Shown here in pieces: positions 52,798 through 60,586 of a stretch of 64,000 nt of DNA. The position numbers and the translations under genes are program-made. Under the pieces are notes generated by a model. That model did no database searches. It was not told where the DNA came from and was given only the letters and a program-made list of their open reading frames with translations. The stretch's first letter is position 1. Each line of letters starts with the position of its first letter. Origin of the DNA: CACZQA01 sp050943615 (GTDB lineage: Bacteria > Actinomycetota > Coriobacteriia > Coriobacteriales > QAMH01); contig JBMNPN010000002.1 of assembly GCA_050943615.1 (NCBI GenBank), positions 9,410-73,409 of the forward strand. The letters are read 5' to 3'.

Positions 52798-54894
52798 ATG
52801 AGTAAGTTCAAGAAACACCATTTTGGCCGCAAAGCGGTATCCGTTGCGACTGCGGGCGCTTTCGTCTTCATGATGGCAGCCCCGTTTGGCGTGGTCCAGC
52901 CTGCAGAAGCTGAGAGCATGAGCGCGGACGGGTACGTGACCGCCGCTGCTTCGCGTGCTGCGCAGACCGCCCCCGAGATTCTCGGCCTGACGGGCGTGGA
53001 GGAGACGAGCAGCAGCACGGGCGCTGCCGGTTGGGGCAACCAAGACTGGAGTGCGCCGAAGTACTATATCTTTGGTGACACGACCTACAACACGGCGGCC
53101 AATCCCTATATGGTGAACGCGGTTTCCGTACAGCAGGGAACCGATAGTGACGCCTCGCCGACCATTGTCCTGAATACGGCACGCAATAGTGGCGGCAAAG
53201 GCCCGATGGCGGCGCTGGCAACCTATGGCACCGATGATACCGATGACGATGTATGGGGCGCGAAACCCGATGTGGTCATTGGCGTAAGCACGGGCAGCGG
53301 TACCGCTGACTATGACTCGGCGGACTACATTGGCAGCGACCTGTATAACTCTGGCTATCATCCCAAGGGCGTCGCGTACTACAGCGGTGAGAACTCCAAT
53401 ATCATCAAGGAAATGTACGCAATCGCCGAAGCGGCTGACCAGGTTGTCGCAGACAGCAACGGAACCAAGAAGCTCCGCTATGGCAGCGCGACCGAGATTG
53501 CCACGAACTATGAGAAGTACGTCCGTGGCACGCAGGGCCTGATCATGCGCGCCATCAACACCAACAAGGTCGAGAAGAAGACCATCGCGCTTGTGAATGC
53601 CTACAATTCCGATGCGGGCACCTACACGCTGACGAAGCCCGGCGACACCCTGAGCGGTGCTGCGGCAGGCACCTCGACGGTCGACCACTACCTGGACATG
53701 GTCAACGTCGTCACGAACAACCTCGCGACCAAGCTGAACAAGACCACGGTCACCGCAGACGAGCTTTCGCAGGCTGATATCATCCTCGTCGGCGGCAACA
53801 GCGTCGACTCCTCTGAGGTCGCCAGCCACATCCCCTCGACCCTGCTTTCCAAGACCTACTACACCACGGACTACAACGCCGGTGCAATCTACGATGTTAT
53901 GCACAACGCGGTTGACAACGTCCAGAACGCGGGCCGTCTGCTCGGCTTTGTCTATCCCGAGGTCGTCGACCAAGATGACTGGATCTGCTACTACTACAGC
54001 AAGTTCTACCATGTGAAGACGGACAAGCTTGCCGAGGTCATCGACAAGGCTATGGACGGCGTGCGCAACTACGATGCAACGGATGCTGCGAACTACCTGC
54101 AGTGGGACGAGTCCGATGCGAGCACGTATAACGAGAGCTCGGTTCAGAGCAAGCTCGATGAGGGCGTTGCCTATTACGCTACCCAGACCACGAGCGATGC
54201 GGATGCTCTGACGAGCAATATCACGAGCGGATCGGACCTTGCCGAAGGCGTCAACGAGATGCTCGCCGAGCTTGCTGCCATGACCAACCCCACCCAGGCA
54301 GATATCGATGCGGTGAAGGCTGCGTACAAAAAGCTCACCGACGCCCAGAAGGCGCTCGTCACCAATTACGACTCGATCATTGTTGCTGCCCAGGCCAAGG
54401 TGGATGCTGCTAATTCCAGCACTACCACTACTACCACGGGTGCAAAGAAGGGCACGACCAAGAAGATCTCTGCCGGTACCGTCAAGGTGACGAGCAACGG
54501 CACGGGCTCCAAGGCGACTGTCGCCTTCACCAAGGCGAAGAACAAGAAGTCCATCACCGTGCCTGCGACCGTCAAGATCAACGGCAAGACCTATCAGGTG
54601 ACCTCCATCAGCAAGAACGCGTTCAAGTCTGCCAAGAAGGTGCGCACGGTCACCGTTGGCAAGAACGTCAAGAAGATCGCCGCGAAGGCCTTCAATGGCT
54701 CCAAGGTCAACAAGGTCATTCTCAAGACCAAGAAGCTCACCAAGAAGTCCGTCAAGGGCTCGCTGAAGGGCTCCAAGGTCAAGACCGTCAAGGTCAACGT
54801 CGGCAAGACCAAGGCCGACAAGAAGTACAAGAAGAAGTACACCAAGTGCTTCAAGAAGGCGAACTCCGGTAAAAAGGTCACTGTGAAAAGGTAA
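52798..54894 (+). CDS. Substrate-binding-like protein fused to a Lys-rich surface tail
   Basis: This 698-residue secreted protein has a Sec signal (to about residue 39, QPAEA/ES). Residues ~80-410 look like a two-lobe substrate-binding fold: KPDVVIGVS, then GLIMRAINT, ADIILVGGN and GRLLGFVYPEVVDQDDW. A helical spacer (about 497-545, AYKKLTDAQKALVTNYD) follows, typical of Gram-positive surface proteins. From ~560 a short BspA/LRR_5-like part and a lysine-rich tail complete it. The tail shares the block LTKKSVKGSLKGSKVKTVKV with the surface protein ending at 14390. GAGGAAGG precedes the start. No lipobox is present, so the tail probably replaces lipid anchoring. Confidence 0.7.
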   Translation: MSKFKKHHFGRKAVSVATAGAFVFMMAAPFGVVQPAEAESMSADGYVTAAASRAAQTAPEILGLTGVEETSSSTGAAGWGNQDWSAPKYYIFGDTTYNTAANPYMVNAVSVQQGTDSDASPTIVLNTARNSGGKGPMAALATYGTDDTDDDVWGAKPDVVIGVSTGSGTADYDSADYIGSDLYNSGYHPKGVAYYSGENSNIIKEMYAIAEAADQVVADSNGTKKLRYGSATEIATNYEKYVRGTQGLIMRAINTNKVEKKTIALVNAYNSDAGTYTLTKPGDTLSGAAAGTSTVDHYLDMVNVVTNNLATKLNKTTVTADELSQADIILVGGNSVDSSEVASHIPSTLLSKTYYTTDYNAGAIYDVMHNAVDNVQNAGRLLGFVYPEVVDQDDWICYYYSKFYHVKTDKLAEVIDKAMDGVRNYDATDAANYLQWDESDASTYNESSVQSKLDEGVAYYATQTTSDADALTSNITSGSDLAEGVNEMLAELAAMTNPTQADIDAVKAAYKKLTDAQKALVTNYDSIIVAAQAKVDAANSSTTTTTTGAKKGTTKKISAGTVKVTSNGTGSKATVAFTKAKNKKSITVPATVKINGKTYQVTSISKNAFKSAKKVRTVTVGKNVKKIAAKAFNGSKVNKVILKTKKLTKKSVKGSLKGSKVKTVKVNVGKTKADKKYKKKYTKCFKKANSGKKVTVKR

Positions 54895-54919
54895 TCCCCT
54901 TTACTGACTAGCTTCGCGA

Positions 54920-54956
54920 CCGCCCGAGGAGGAGTTCCTTCTCGGGCGGCTTTTTG
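54920..54956 (+). terminator. Rho-independent terminator after the fused binding protein
   Basis: CCGCCCGAG (54920-54928) pairs with CTCGGGCGG (54941-54949) and is followed by CTTTTT. This is a strong terminator closing the second importer region. Confidence 0.88.
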
Positions 54957-55111
54957 TCTGGCGCTTCTGGCGGCTGTAGTCCGCATCAGCACTTTCTATC
55001 CTGCATGCGTCCCGCGCATACAGGGCCGTCGAGTGTGCATTGTACTTTCGGCCCATCCGATCTCAGACTTTTATCAGACAAGTTTGGCAGAGCACGAAAG
55101 GGCTGATGAAC

Positions 55112-55963
55112 ATGGAGTACACAGAGCTTTCCGATGGCGCGCGCATGCCGATGCTCGGATACGGCGTCTTCCAGATCGACGATGAGACAACCGAGCGCTG
55201 CGTGGCCGATGCGCTCTCGGTTGGGTACCGGCTCATCGACACCGCGCAGGCCTATGGCAACGAGCGCGGTGTCGGTGCAGCGATGGCGGAAAGTGGCGTC
55301 GAGCGCAAGGACATCTTCCTGGTCGACAAGGTCTGGATCACCAACTACGGTGAGGAGAGGACCTACGAGTCGGTGAAAAAATCGCTCGAGCTTCTGGGCA
55401 CCGACTACATCGACCTGATGCTGCTGCACCAGGCCTACAACGACTATCACGCGGCCTGGCGCGGCCTGGAGCGCGCCCACAAGGAAGGCCTCGTCCGCTC
55501 CATCGGCGTCTCCAACTTCGACCCGGTGCGCCTGGGCGACCTGTGCGCGTTTTCCGACGAGGCACCCGTCCTGAACCAGGTCGAGACCCACGTCTTCTGG
55601 CAGCAGGTCCCTGCGCACAAGACGATGGAAGAGCTCGGCGTGCAGCACATGGCCTGGGGCCCCTTTGCAGAAGGCGCCAACAACTTCTTCAAGAACCCGC
55701 TGCTCGCCGAGATCGGCGCGGCACACGGCAAGGGCGTCGGCCAGGTGGCGCTGCGCTATCTCATGGACCTCGGCGTCGTGGTCATCCCCAAGTCCACGCA
55801 CAAAGAGCGCATGGAAGAGAACATCGATGTCTTCGACTTCGAGCTTTCGGCAGACGAGCGCGCCCGCATCGCAAAGCTCGACGGTGGCAAGTCCCTCATC
55901 TGGGACCACACGGATCCCGAGTTCATCGTGCCCTGGCTCATGCAGGTCAGCAAGGCAATGTAG
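55112..55963 (+). CDS. Aldo/keto reductase
   Basis: This 283-residue NAD(P)H-dependent reductase has the AKR barrel. The catalytic tetrad is visible: Asp and Tyr in DTAQAYGNE, Lys in LVDKVWI, His in LMLLHQA. Family blocks RSIGVSNFDP and the cofactor-binding VVIPKSTHKERMEEN follow. It is closest in style to the 2,5-diketogluconate reductase subgroup; the substrate is not predictable. ATG 55112 has AAAGGG nine bases upstream; ATG 55106 is the alternative. The flavin reductase follows 23 bases later. Confidence 0.92.
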   Translation: MEYTELSDGARMPMLGYGVFQIDDETTERCVADALSVGYRLIDTAQAYGNERGVGAAMAESGVERKDIFLVDKVWITNYGEERTYESVKKSLELLGTDYIDLMLLHQAYNDYHAAWRGLERAHKEGLVRSIGVSNFDPVRLGDLCAFSDEAPVLNQVETHVFWQQVPAHKTMEELGVQHMAWGPFAEGANNFFKNPLLAEIGAAHGKGVGQVALRYLMDLGVVVIPKSTHKERMEENIDVFDFELSADERARIAKLDGGKSLIWDHTDPEFIVPWLMQVSKAM

Positions 55964-55986
55964 AAAACGGATAAGGAGATATGCTC

Positions 55987-56445
55987 ATGACGACGCTGTT
56001 CATCAACGGAAGTCCCAACCGAGACGGCAACACCGCGCACCTCGCCCACATTCTGCTCGAGGGCACGACGTACGAGACGCTCAACCTGGTCGACTACAAG
56101 ATCTTTCCCTACGGGCAGGAGGATTTCGAGGGCGACCAGTTCGACGAGGTGCTTTCCGCGCTTCGCGCTGCCGACGACATCGTCATCGGGGCGCCCATGT
56201 ACTGGCACAGCATGAGCGGCATGCTCAGAAACGTCCTCGACCGCTGCTACGGTCCCGTTCAAGAAGGCTCGCTTTCGGGCAAGCGCCTCTGGTTCGTGTT
56301 CCAGGGCGCGGCTCCCACCAAAGAACAGCTCGCGGCAGGAGAGTTCACCATGAGCCGCTTTGCTGCCCTGTATGGCATGGAGTATCAGGGCATGGTCACC
56401 AGCGAGCGCGAGGCAAGGGCGGCCCAAGGCGGCTTTCGCGGCTAG
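55987..56445 (+). CDS. NADPH-dependent FMN reductase / flavodoxin-fold oxidoreductase
   Basis: This 152-residue protein has the flavodoxin-fold FMN site: INGSPNRDGNTAHLA at the N-terminus and IVIGAPMYWHSMSGMLRNVLDR near residue 75. A cysteine pair is absent, so it is not an iron-sulfur flavoprotein. ATG 55987 is chosen over 55981 because AAGGAG then sits at an eight-base distance. It is co-transcribed with the aldo/keto reductase and converges on the LysR gene, with only 8 bases between stops. Confidence 0.85.
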   Translation: MTTLFINGSPNRDGNTAHLAHILLEGTTYETLNLVDYKIFPYGQEDFEGDQFDEVLSALRAADDIVIGAPMYWHSMSGMLRNVLDRCYGPVQEGSLSGKRLWFVFQGAAPTKEQLAAGEFTMSRFAALYGMEYQGMVTSEREARAAQGGFRG

Positions 56446-56459
56446 CGCGTGAGCTAGCC
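56440..56459. terminator. Bidirectional hairpin containing both stop codons
   Basis: GGCTAGC and GCTAGCC form a perfect 7-bp stem around six bases. The TAG stop of the plus-strand reductase and the TAG stop of the minus-strand LysR gene both lie in the stem. Confidence 0.6.
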
Positions 56460-57314
56460 CTGGTTTTCCTCGTGCGCCTTCACGACCCAGTCGAAGATGT
56501 CCGCGATGCGCCCGCTTGCATCTGAGGAGCAGGCCAGATAATAGGTCGCGTGCGCGACGGCATCCGAGATGGGGATGTTCACGCGTCCCTCGATGGGCGT
56601 GGAGTTCTCCGGTGCGTCGGACGAGAAGCCGAGGAGCTTTCCCGTGCGCATGAACTGCAGGAAGACCTCACGGTCCTCTTGGATCACCAGCTGCGAATTG
56701 GGAAGCTCGTCGCGCACGACCTGCATCCATGAGCCGATTCCCTTGAAAAGGAGGATTTCCTCGCCGTCCATGTCCGAAAGCGAGACGACGCTCTTTTTTG
56801 CCAGCGGATGGCTTAGGGGGATGCTCGCGTAGAGGTCCTCGGTCATGAGCGGGGTGACGCGGACGGTGGGAAGCGCCATGGGATGACGGATGATGGCAAG
56901 GTCGGTCTCGCGGTTCACGAGCGCTGTGTCAACCTCCTTTTCTCCTGTGAGGTGCGGTGCGAGAATCGTGTCGGGGAAGCGCTCCACGACGAGTGCGGAC
57001 AGGCGCCAGGTGGGAGCGGGCGCCACGGAGACGACGCCGAGCGTGCGCGTGCGCTGGGAGAGCTCCTCGAAGTCGTTTTCCATGAGACGCACGTCTGCCA
57101 GGATGCGGCGGGCATGTTGCAGGGCGAGTCGGCCTGCCTCGTTGATGGTCACGCTGTTGTGCCCACGGTCGAACAGGTCGTGGCCGAGGTCACGCTCGAG
57201 GCGCTTGACCGAGCGCGAGAGCGCGGGCTGGGTGATGTGCAGGTTCTCTGCTGCAGCCGAGATGGTCCCGCAGCGTTCGATTTCGATGAGCTGGCGCAGT
57301 TGCTCGAGTTCCAT
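56454..57314 (-). CDS. LysR-family transcriptional regulator
   Basis: This 286-residue regulator has an N-terminal winged helix-turn-helix (MELEQLRQLIEIERCGTISA, then AENLHITQPALSRSVKRLE) and a C-terminal effector-binding domain. ATG 57314 has GAAGG upstream; ATG 57329 lacks a site. It is divergent from the exported flavodoxin and convergent with the reductase pair, so either may be its target. Effector unknown. Confidence 0.93.
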   Translation of the reverse strand: MELEQLRQLIEIERCGTISAAAENLHITQPALSRSVKRLERDLGHDLFDRGHNSVTINEAGRLALQHARRILADVRLMENDFEELSQRTRTLGVVSVAPAPTWRLSALVVERFPDTILAPHLTGEKEVDTALVNRETDLAIIRHPMALPTVRVTPLMTEDLYASIPLSHPLAKKSVVSLSDMDGEEILLFKGIGSWMQVVRDELPNSQLVIQEDREVFLQFMRTGKLLGFSSDAPENSTPIEGRVNIPISDAVAHATYYLACSSDASGRIADIFDWVVKAHEENQG

Positions 57315-57327
57315 GAGGCCTTCTTTC

Positions 57328-57348
57328 ATGCATGTTCAATTTGCATGC
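57328..57348. promoter_or_regulatory. Possible LysR operator
   Basis: ATGCA and TGCAT are separated by nine bases in the divergent gap between the LysR gene and the flavodoxin gene. This fits the inverted, partially symmetric sites of this class. The palindrome TACATGTA (57371-57378) lies nearby. Confidence 0.4.
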
Positions 57349-57464
57349 TGATGCGAATCTAAAAGTATTGTACATGTATATCGAGCAGGGAAATACTAGG
57401 TAATAAAGAGAATAAAGTTTCTCTTTTATTCCTGAAACGCATATGTAAAGGGAAAGGGACAGTC

Positions 57465-58169
57465 ATGGAAAAGAGGCCTGATACGAGGAACACGCCGGCG
57501 TCTATTTCACGTCGTGCATTTATCGGAGCGGCGGGCATGGGCATGATTGCCCTGCTCGCGGGATGCTCGTCTAATTCCGCGGGGTCCTCGTCCTCCTCGA
57601 GCGCGTCCTCCTCGAGCGCAGCTGCAAGCTCCACGGCGACGAGCGCTTCTGCAAGCTCGGCGCAGAGCAGCGCGCAGACGACCTCGGGCAAGGTGCTCGT
57701 CGCGTACTATTCCGCCACGGGAAACACGGAACAGGTGGCAAAGCGCCTCTCCTCAGCGCTTGATGCAACGCTGTTCGAAGTCGAGCCGAAAGACCCGTAC
57801 ACCGACGACGACCTCGACTGGAGCGATGAGAACTCGCGTGTCTCGCAAGAGCACGACGATTCGTCCAAGCGCGATGTCGCCCTCACGCAGACGACGCCCG
57901 ACAACTGGGACTCCTTTGACACGGTGCTCGTCGGCTATCCCATCTGGTGGTCGGATGCGGCCTGGCCGATCGACCATTTCGTCTCCGACAACGACTTTGC
58001 GGGCAAACGCGTCATAACGTTCTGCACCTCGCAGGCCTCGGGCCTGGGCGAAAGCACGGACAACCTTGCCGAGATGGCGGGCACGGGAGACTGGGAAGAC
58101 GGCCAGCGCTTTCCCGAGGAACCTTCCAACGACGATATCGATTCCTGGGCAAATTCGCTCGGGCTGTAG
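57465..58169 (+). CDS. Exported flavodoxin lipoprotein (Tat-type signal)
   Basis: This 234-residue protein has SISRRAFIG, a twin-arginine motif, followed by a hydrophobic helix and lipobox LLAGC. A Ser/Ala-rich linker (about 36-75) leads to a flavodoxin fold with VAYYSATGNTEQVAKRL as the FMN phosphate loop. VGYPIWWSDAAWPI and FCTSQASGLG form the flavin-stacking regions. Tat export fits a protein folded with cofactor before transport. It probably carries electrons outside the membrane, perhaps to surface reductases; the partner is not known. Next to a LysR gene and two reductases, it belongs to a redox-related locus. Confidence 0.85.
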   Translation: MEKRPDTRNTPASISRRAFIGAAGMGMIALLAGCSSNSAGSSSSSSASSSSAAASSTATSASASSAQSSAQTTSGKVLVAYYSATGNTEQVAKRLSSALDATLFEVEPKDPYTDDDLDWSDENSRVSQEHDDSSKRDVALTQTTPDNWDSFDTVLVGYPIWWSDAAWPIDHFVSDNDFAGKRVITFCTSQASGLGESTDNLAEMAGTGDWEDGQRFPEEPSNDDIDSWANSLGL

Positions 58170-58174
58170 GCAGA

Positions 58175-58246
58175 GCACCGCAGTGCGGTGCGGCACCGTT
58201 CTTTGTCCGGACCCGTGTGAGTGAACACGCGCGGGCCCGGTCTTCC
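58175..58246 (+). terminator. Palindrome and hairpin after the flavodoxin gene
   Basis: GCACCGCA and TGCGGTGC form a palindrome around one base (58175-58191). A longer imperfect hairpin follows (CCGGACCCGTGTG with CACGCGCGGGCCCGG, 58207-58240) and a short TCTTCC run. Either could end transcription. Confidence 0.45.
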
Positions 58247-58331
58247 ATGCGCGCTCTACCGCCATGGGGCTTGCTGCTTGCCCGTTCACCACGGCATTTA
58301 TGACAATAACGTGACGCTGCGCCCGTTCAGC

Positions 58332-58360
58332 TTGCACCGCGGCGGACACCCGTCTATAGT
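58332..58360 (+). promoter_or_regulatory. Promoter of the rimP-nusA-infB operon
   Basis: TTGCAC (58332-58337) and TATAGT (58355-58360) are 17 bases apart. The predicted start near 58367 leaves a leader of about 145 bases ending in the hairpin at 58466. Confidence 0.65.
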
Positions 58361-58366
58361 TTGCAA

Positions 58367-58498
58367 GGCTTTGCAGGGCACCGCTTGACGTGTGCCTTGC
58401 GCCCCGAAAGGGGCCGCGGTATGGCTTTCACGCCGCCGTGATAGGCAATACGCCGTTTCGATCAGGAAAGCGGGGCTTGTCCCGCTTTCTTTGTCTGT
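58367..58498 (+). ncRNA. Structured leader with possible attenuator upstream of rimP
   Basis: The leader can form GGGCAC/GTGTGCC, then a CCCC-GAAA-GGGG tetraloop. Finally GAAAGCGGG (58466-58474) pairs perfectly with CCCGCTTTC (58481-58489), followed by TTTGTCTG. The last resembles an intrinsic terminator directly before the rimP ribosome site (AAGGAGG). GCTTTC at 58424-58429 is complementary to GAAAGC of that stem and could act as antiterminator. Control by NusA or another ligand is inference. Confidence 0.5.
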
Positions 58499-58511
58499 AA
58501 GGAGGTTGTAC

Positions 58512-59015
58512 ATGCCGAATAAGACCGAGCTTCTCATCGGGGCACTCGAGCCCCTCGCGGCCGATCACGGCCTCGACCTCGTTACCGTCGAGGTGGCGGG
58601 AACGCGCAAGAACCCCATCCTGCGGGTCTTTCTGGACACGCCGCAAGGCGGGATCACGCTCGACCAGCTGGCCGATGCCCAGGAGTGGGTGGACGCCAAG
58701 GTCGAGGAGCTCGACCCCTTCCAGGATGCCTACACGCTCGAGGTGTCCTCGCCCGGCATCGACCGTCCGCTGCGCAAGCTCGAGGACTTCTCGCGCTTCG
58801 CTGGTGAGGACTGTGTCGTCTACCTCAAGAAGGGCGAGGCGCGCACCAAGGTCTCGGGAGTTCTCGACGGCGTCGAGGGAACCGAGGTCCTGGTCAGCAC
58901 CGAGGACGGCACGCAGGAGCGCATCGAGCACGCGCGTATCAAGAAGGCAAACATCATTGGCCGCATCGATTTTTCCGGCAGCCTCGGCGCCACCGAGGAA
59001 TTTACAACCGAATAA
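58512..59015 (+). CDS. rimP: Ribosome maturation factor RimP
   Basis: Needed for assembly of the 30S ribosomal subunit. The 167-residue protein has the two-domain layout: an N-terminal KH-like part with LDLVTVEVAGTRKNPILRVF, and the diagnostic YTLEVSSPGIDRPL near residue 78, followed by an Sm-like C-terminal domain. ATG 58512 has AAGGAGG seven bases upstream; the frame open to 58392 lies in the leader. It is the first gene of the conserved rimP-nusA-ylxR-infB-rbfA order. Confidence 0.95.
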   Translation: MPNKTELLIGALEPLAADHGLDLVTVEVAGTRKNPILRVFLDTPQGGITLDQLADAQEWVDAKVEELDPFQDAYTLEVSSPGIDRPLRKLEDFSRFAGEDCVVYLKKGEARTKVSGVLDGVEGTEVLVSTEDGTQERIEHARIKKANIIGRIDFSGSLGATEEFTTE

Positions 59016-59024
59016 GGAGGAAGC

Positions 59025-60290
59025 ATGGCATCTGAACTCATCGAGGCCTTATCCGACCTCGCCAAAGAAAAGAACATCGACGAACTCGTCCTGCTCGAAC
59101 GGCTCGAACAGGACCTCGCCCGCAGCTACAAGCAGATCCTGGGGCTCGAGTGGGATGCTCATGTCACCATCGACCGCGAGACCGGCAAGATCTACGTCTA
59201 CGAGATGGTCGGCCTCGGAGAAGAGGACCCCGAGACGGGGGAATACGAGGACTACGAGCCCCGTGACGTGACGCCCGACAACGTCTCGCGCATCGCCGCG
59301 CAGAACGCCAAGCGCGTCATCAACGAGATCGTCCGCGAGGCGGCCCGTGCGAACATCTACCGCGAGTTCGCCGACCGCAAAGGCGAGCTCATCACGGGCA
59401 CGGTCCTGCAGTCGACCCCCGACTTCACGGTCATCAAGATCCGCGAGGGCGTCGAGGCGGAGCTTCCGCACTACGACCGCCGCAAGAACCCCAACGCGCG
59501 CAACGAGAAGCCCGCGAACGAGTACTACCAGCACAACCAGCACATCAAGGCGCTGATCGTCGATGTCCGCGACCCGAGCAAACAGCCGGCGACCAACGAC
59601 CGCCGTGGCTCGAGCCATGCGAGCATCATCGTGAGCCGTACGCACCCCGACCTGATTCGCCGCCTTCTGGAAATCGAGGTTCCCGAGATCTACGACGGCG
59701 TCGTCGAGGTCAAGTCCATTGCGCGCGAGGCCGGGTCCCGTGCCAAGATCGCCGTTTGGTCCCGCGAGTCCAACCTCGACCCTGTCGGCGCCTGCGTCGG
59801 CCCCAAGGGCTCGCGCATCCGCATGGTCGTGAGCGAGCTGCGCGGCGAGCGCATCGACGTCATCCAGTGGAGCGAGGATCCCGCGACCTACGTTGCCAAC
59901 GCGCTCTCGCCGGCCAAGGTCTCCGATGTCCTCATCAACGAGGACACGCATTACGCGACCGTCATCGTGCCCGACGACCAGCTGTCGCTGGCCATCGGCA
60001 AAGAGGGGCAGAACGCCCGTCTTGCCGCGCGCCTGACCGGCTGGCACATCGACATCAAGTCCGCGAGCCTCGTCGGCGCCGATGGCACCCCGATGAACAT
60101 GACCTCGCTCATCGACGACGAGGAAGAGGAAGCCGACGACGAGAACACCGCTCACCGTTGCGAGTTCGTGAGCGAAGACGGTGTGCGCTGCCGCAACTAC
60201 GCGCGCCCCGGCTCCCGCTTCTGCGGCGTGCATTCCGGTGGCGAAGAGGACGCGGACCTTTCCGATGACGAGGAGGATTCGCTCATCTGA
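59025..60290 (+). CDS. nusA: Transcription factor NusA with C-terminal zinc-finger-like extension
   Basis: Binds RNA polymerase and nascent RNA to control pausing and antitermination. The N-terminal domain (to ~130) is followed by an S1 domain (GELITGTVLQSTPDFTVIK). Two KH domains come next, with GACVGPKGSRIRMVVSELRG and QLSLAIGKEGQNARLAARL. After an acidic linker (~360-375) the last ~50 residues hold CEFVSEDGVRCRNYARPGSR followed by FCGVH, a Cys-x7-Cys-x10-Cys-x2-His pattern that could bind zinc. This tail is not part of standard NusA, and the E. coli acidic repeats are absent. ylxR overlaps the stop by one base. Confidence 0.95.
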   Translation: MASELIEALSDLAKEKNIDELVLLERLEQDLARSYKQILGLEWDAHVTIDRETGKIYVYEMVGLGEEDPETGEYEDYEPRDVTPDNVSRIAAQNAKRVINEIVREAARANIYREFADRKGELITGTVLQSTPDFTVIKIREGVEAELPHYDRRKNPNARNEKPANEYYQHNQHIKALIVDVRDPSKQPATNDRRGSSHASIIVSRTHPDLIRRLLEIEVPEIYDGVVEVKSIAREAGSRAKIAVWSRESNLDPVGACVGPKGSRIRMVVSELRGERIDVIQWSEDPATYVANALSPAKVSDVLINEDTHYATVIVPDDQLSLAIGKEGQNARLAARLTGWHIDIKSASLVGADGTPMNMTSLIDDEEEEADDENTAHRCEFVSEDGVRCRNYARPGSRFCGVHSGGEEDADLSDDEEDSLI

Positions 60291-60586
60291 TGGCACGCAA
60301 GGCTCCTACACGTACCTGCATCGCCTGCGGAAAGTCCGGCGACAAGCGCGCATTCGTGCGCGTCGTCCGCACTCCGCAAGGCGGCGTCGTGCTCGATACG
60401 ACCGGGCGCGCGCAGGGCAGGGGAGCGTATCTGTGCAAGGACGCGGCGTGCCTCGAGAAGGCGGTGGCCGGCCATCTGCTCGACGGCAAGCTCCGCACCA
60501 AGGTGAGCGCCGATGACTATAAACGGCTCGAAGTTGATTTTTGTGCTCTGCTCAAGCAGGCAGAGCACAGTAGGGACGGTGAATAG
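60290..60586 (+). CDS. ylxR: YlxR/DUF448 RNA-binding protein
   Basis: A 98-residue basic protein found between nusA and infB in many bacteria and implicated in RNA metabolism. The N-terminal RTCIACGKSGDKRAFVRVVR and the central GRGAYLCKDAACLEKA are the family signatures. The start shares a base with the nusA stop (TGATG). An 8-bp inverted repeat (GTGCTCTG ... CAGAGCAC, 60543-60568) near its end could fold in the mRNA just before infB. Confidence 0.92.
   Translation: MARKAPTRTCIACGKSGDKRAFVRVVRTPQGGVVLDTTGRAQGRGAYLCKDAACLEKAVAGHLLDGKLRTKVSADDYKRLEVDFCALLKQAEHSRDGE
60543..60568 (+). repeat. Intragenic hairpin ahead of infB
   Basis: GTGCTCTG and CAGAGCAC pair perfectly around ten bases within the 3' part of ylxR, 19 bases before the infB start. 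It may influence infB translation. Confidence 0.4.
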
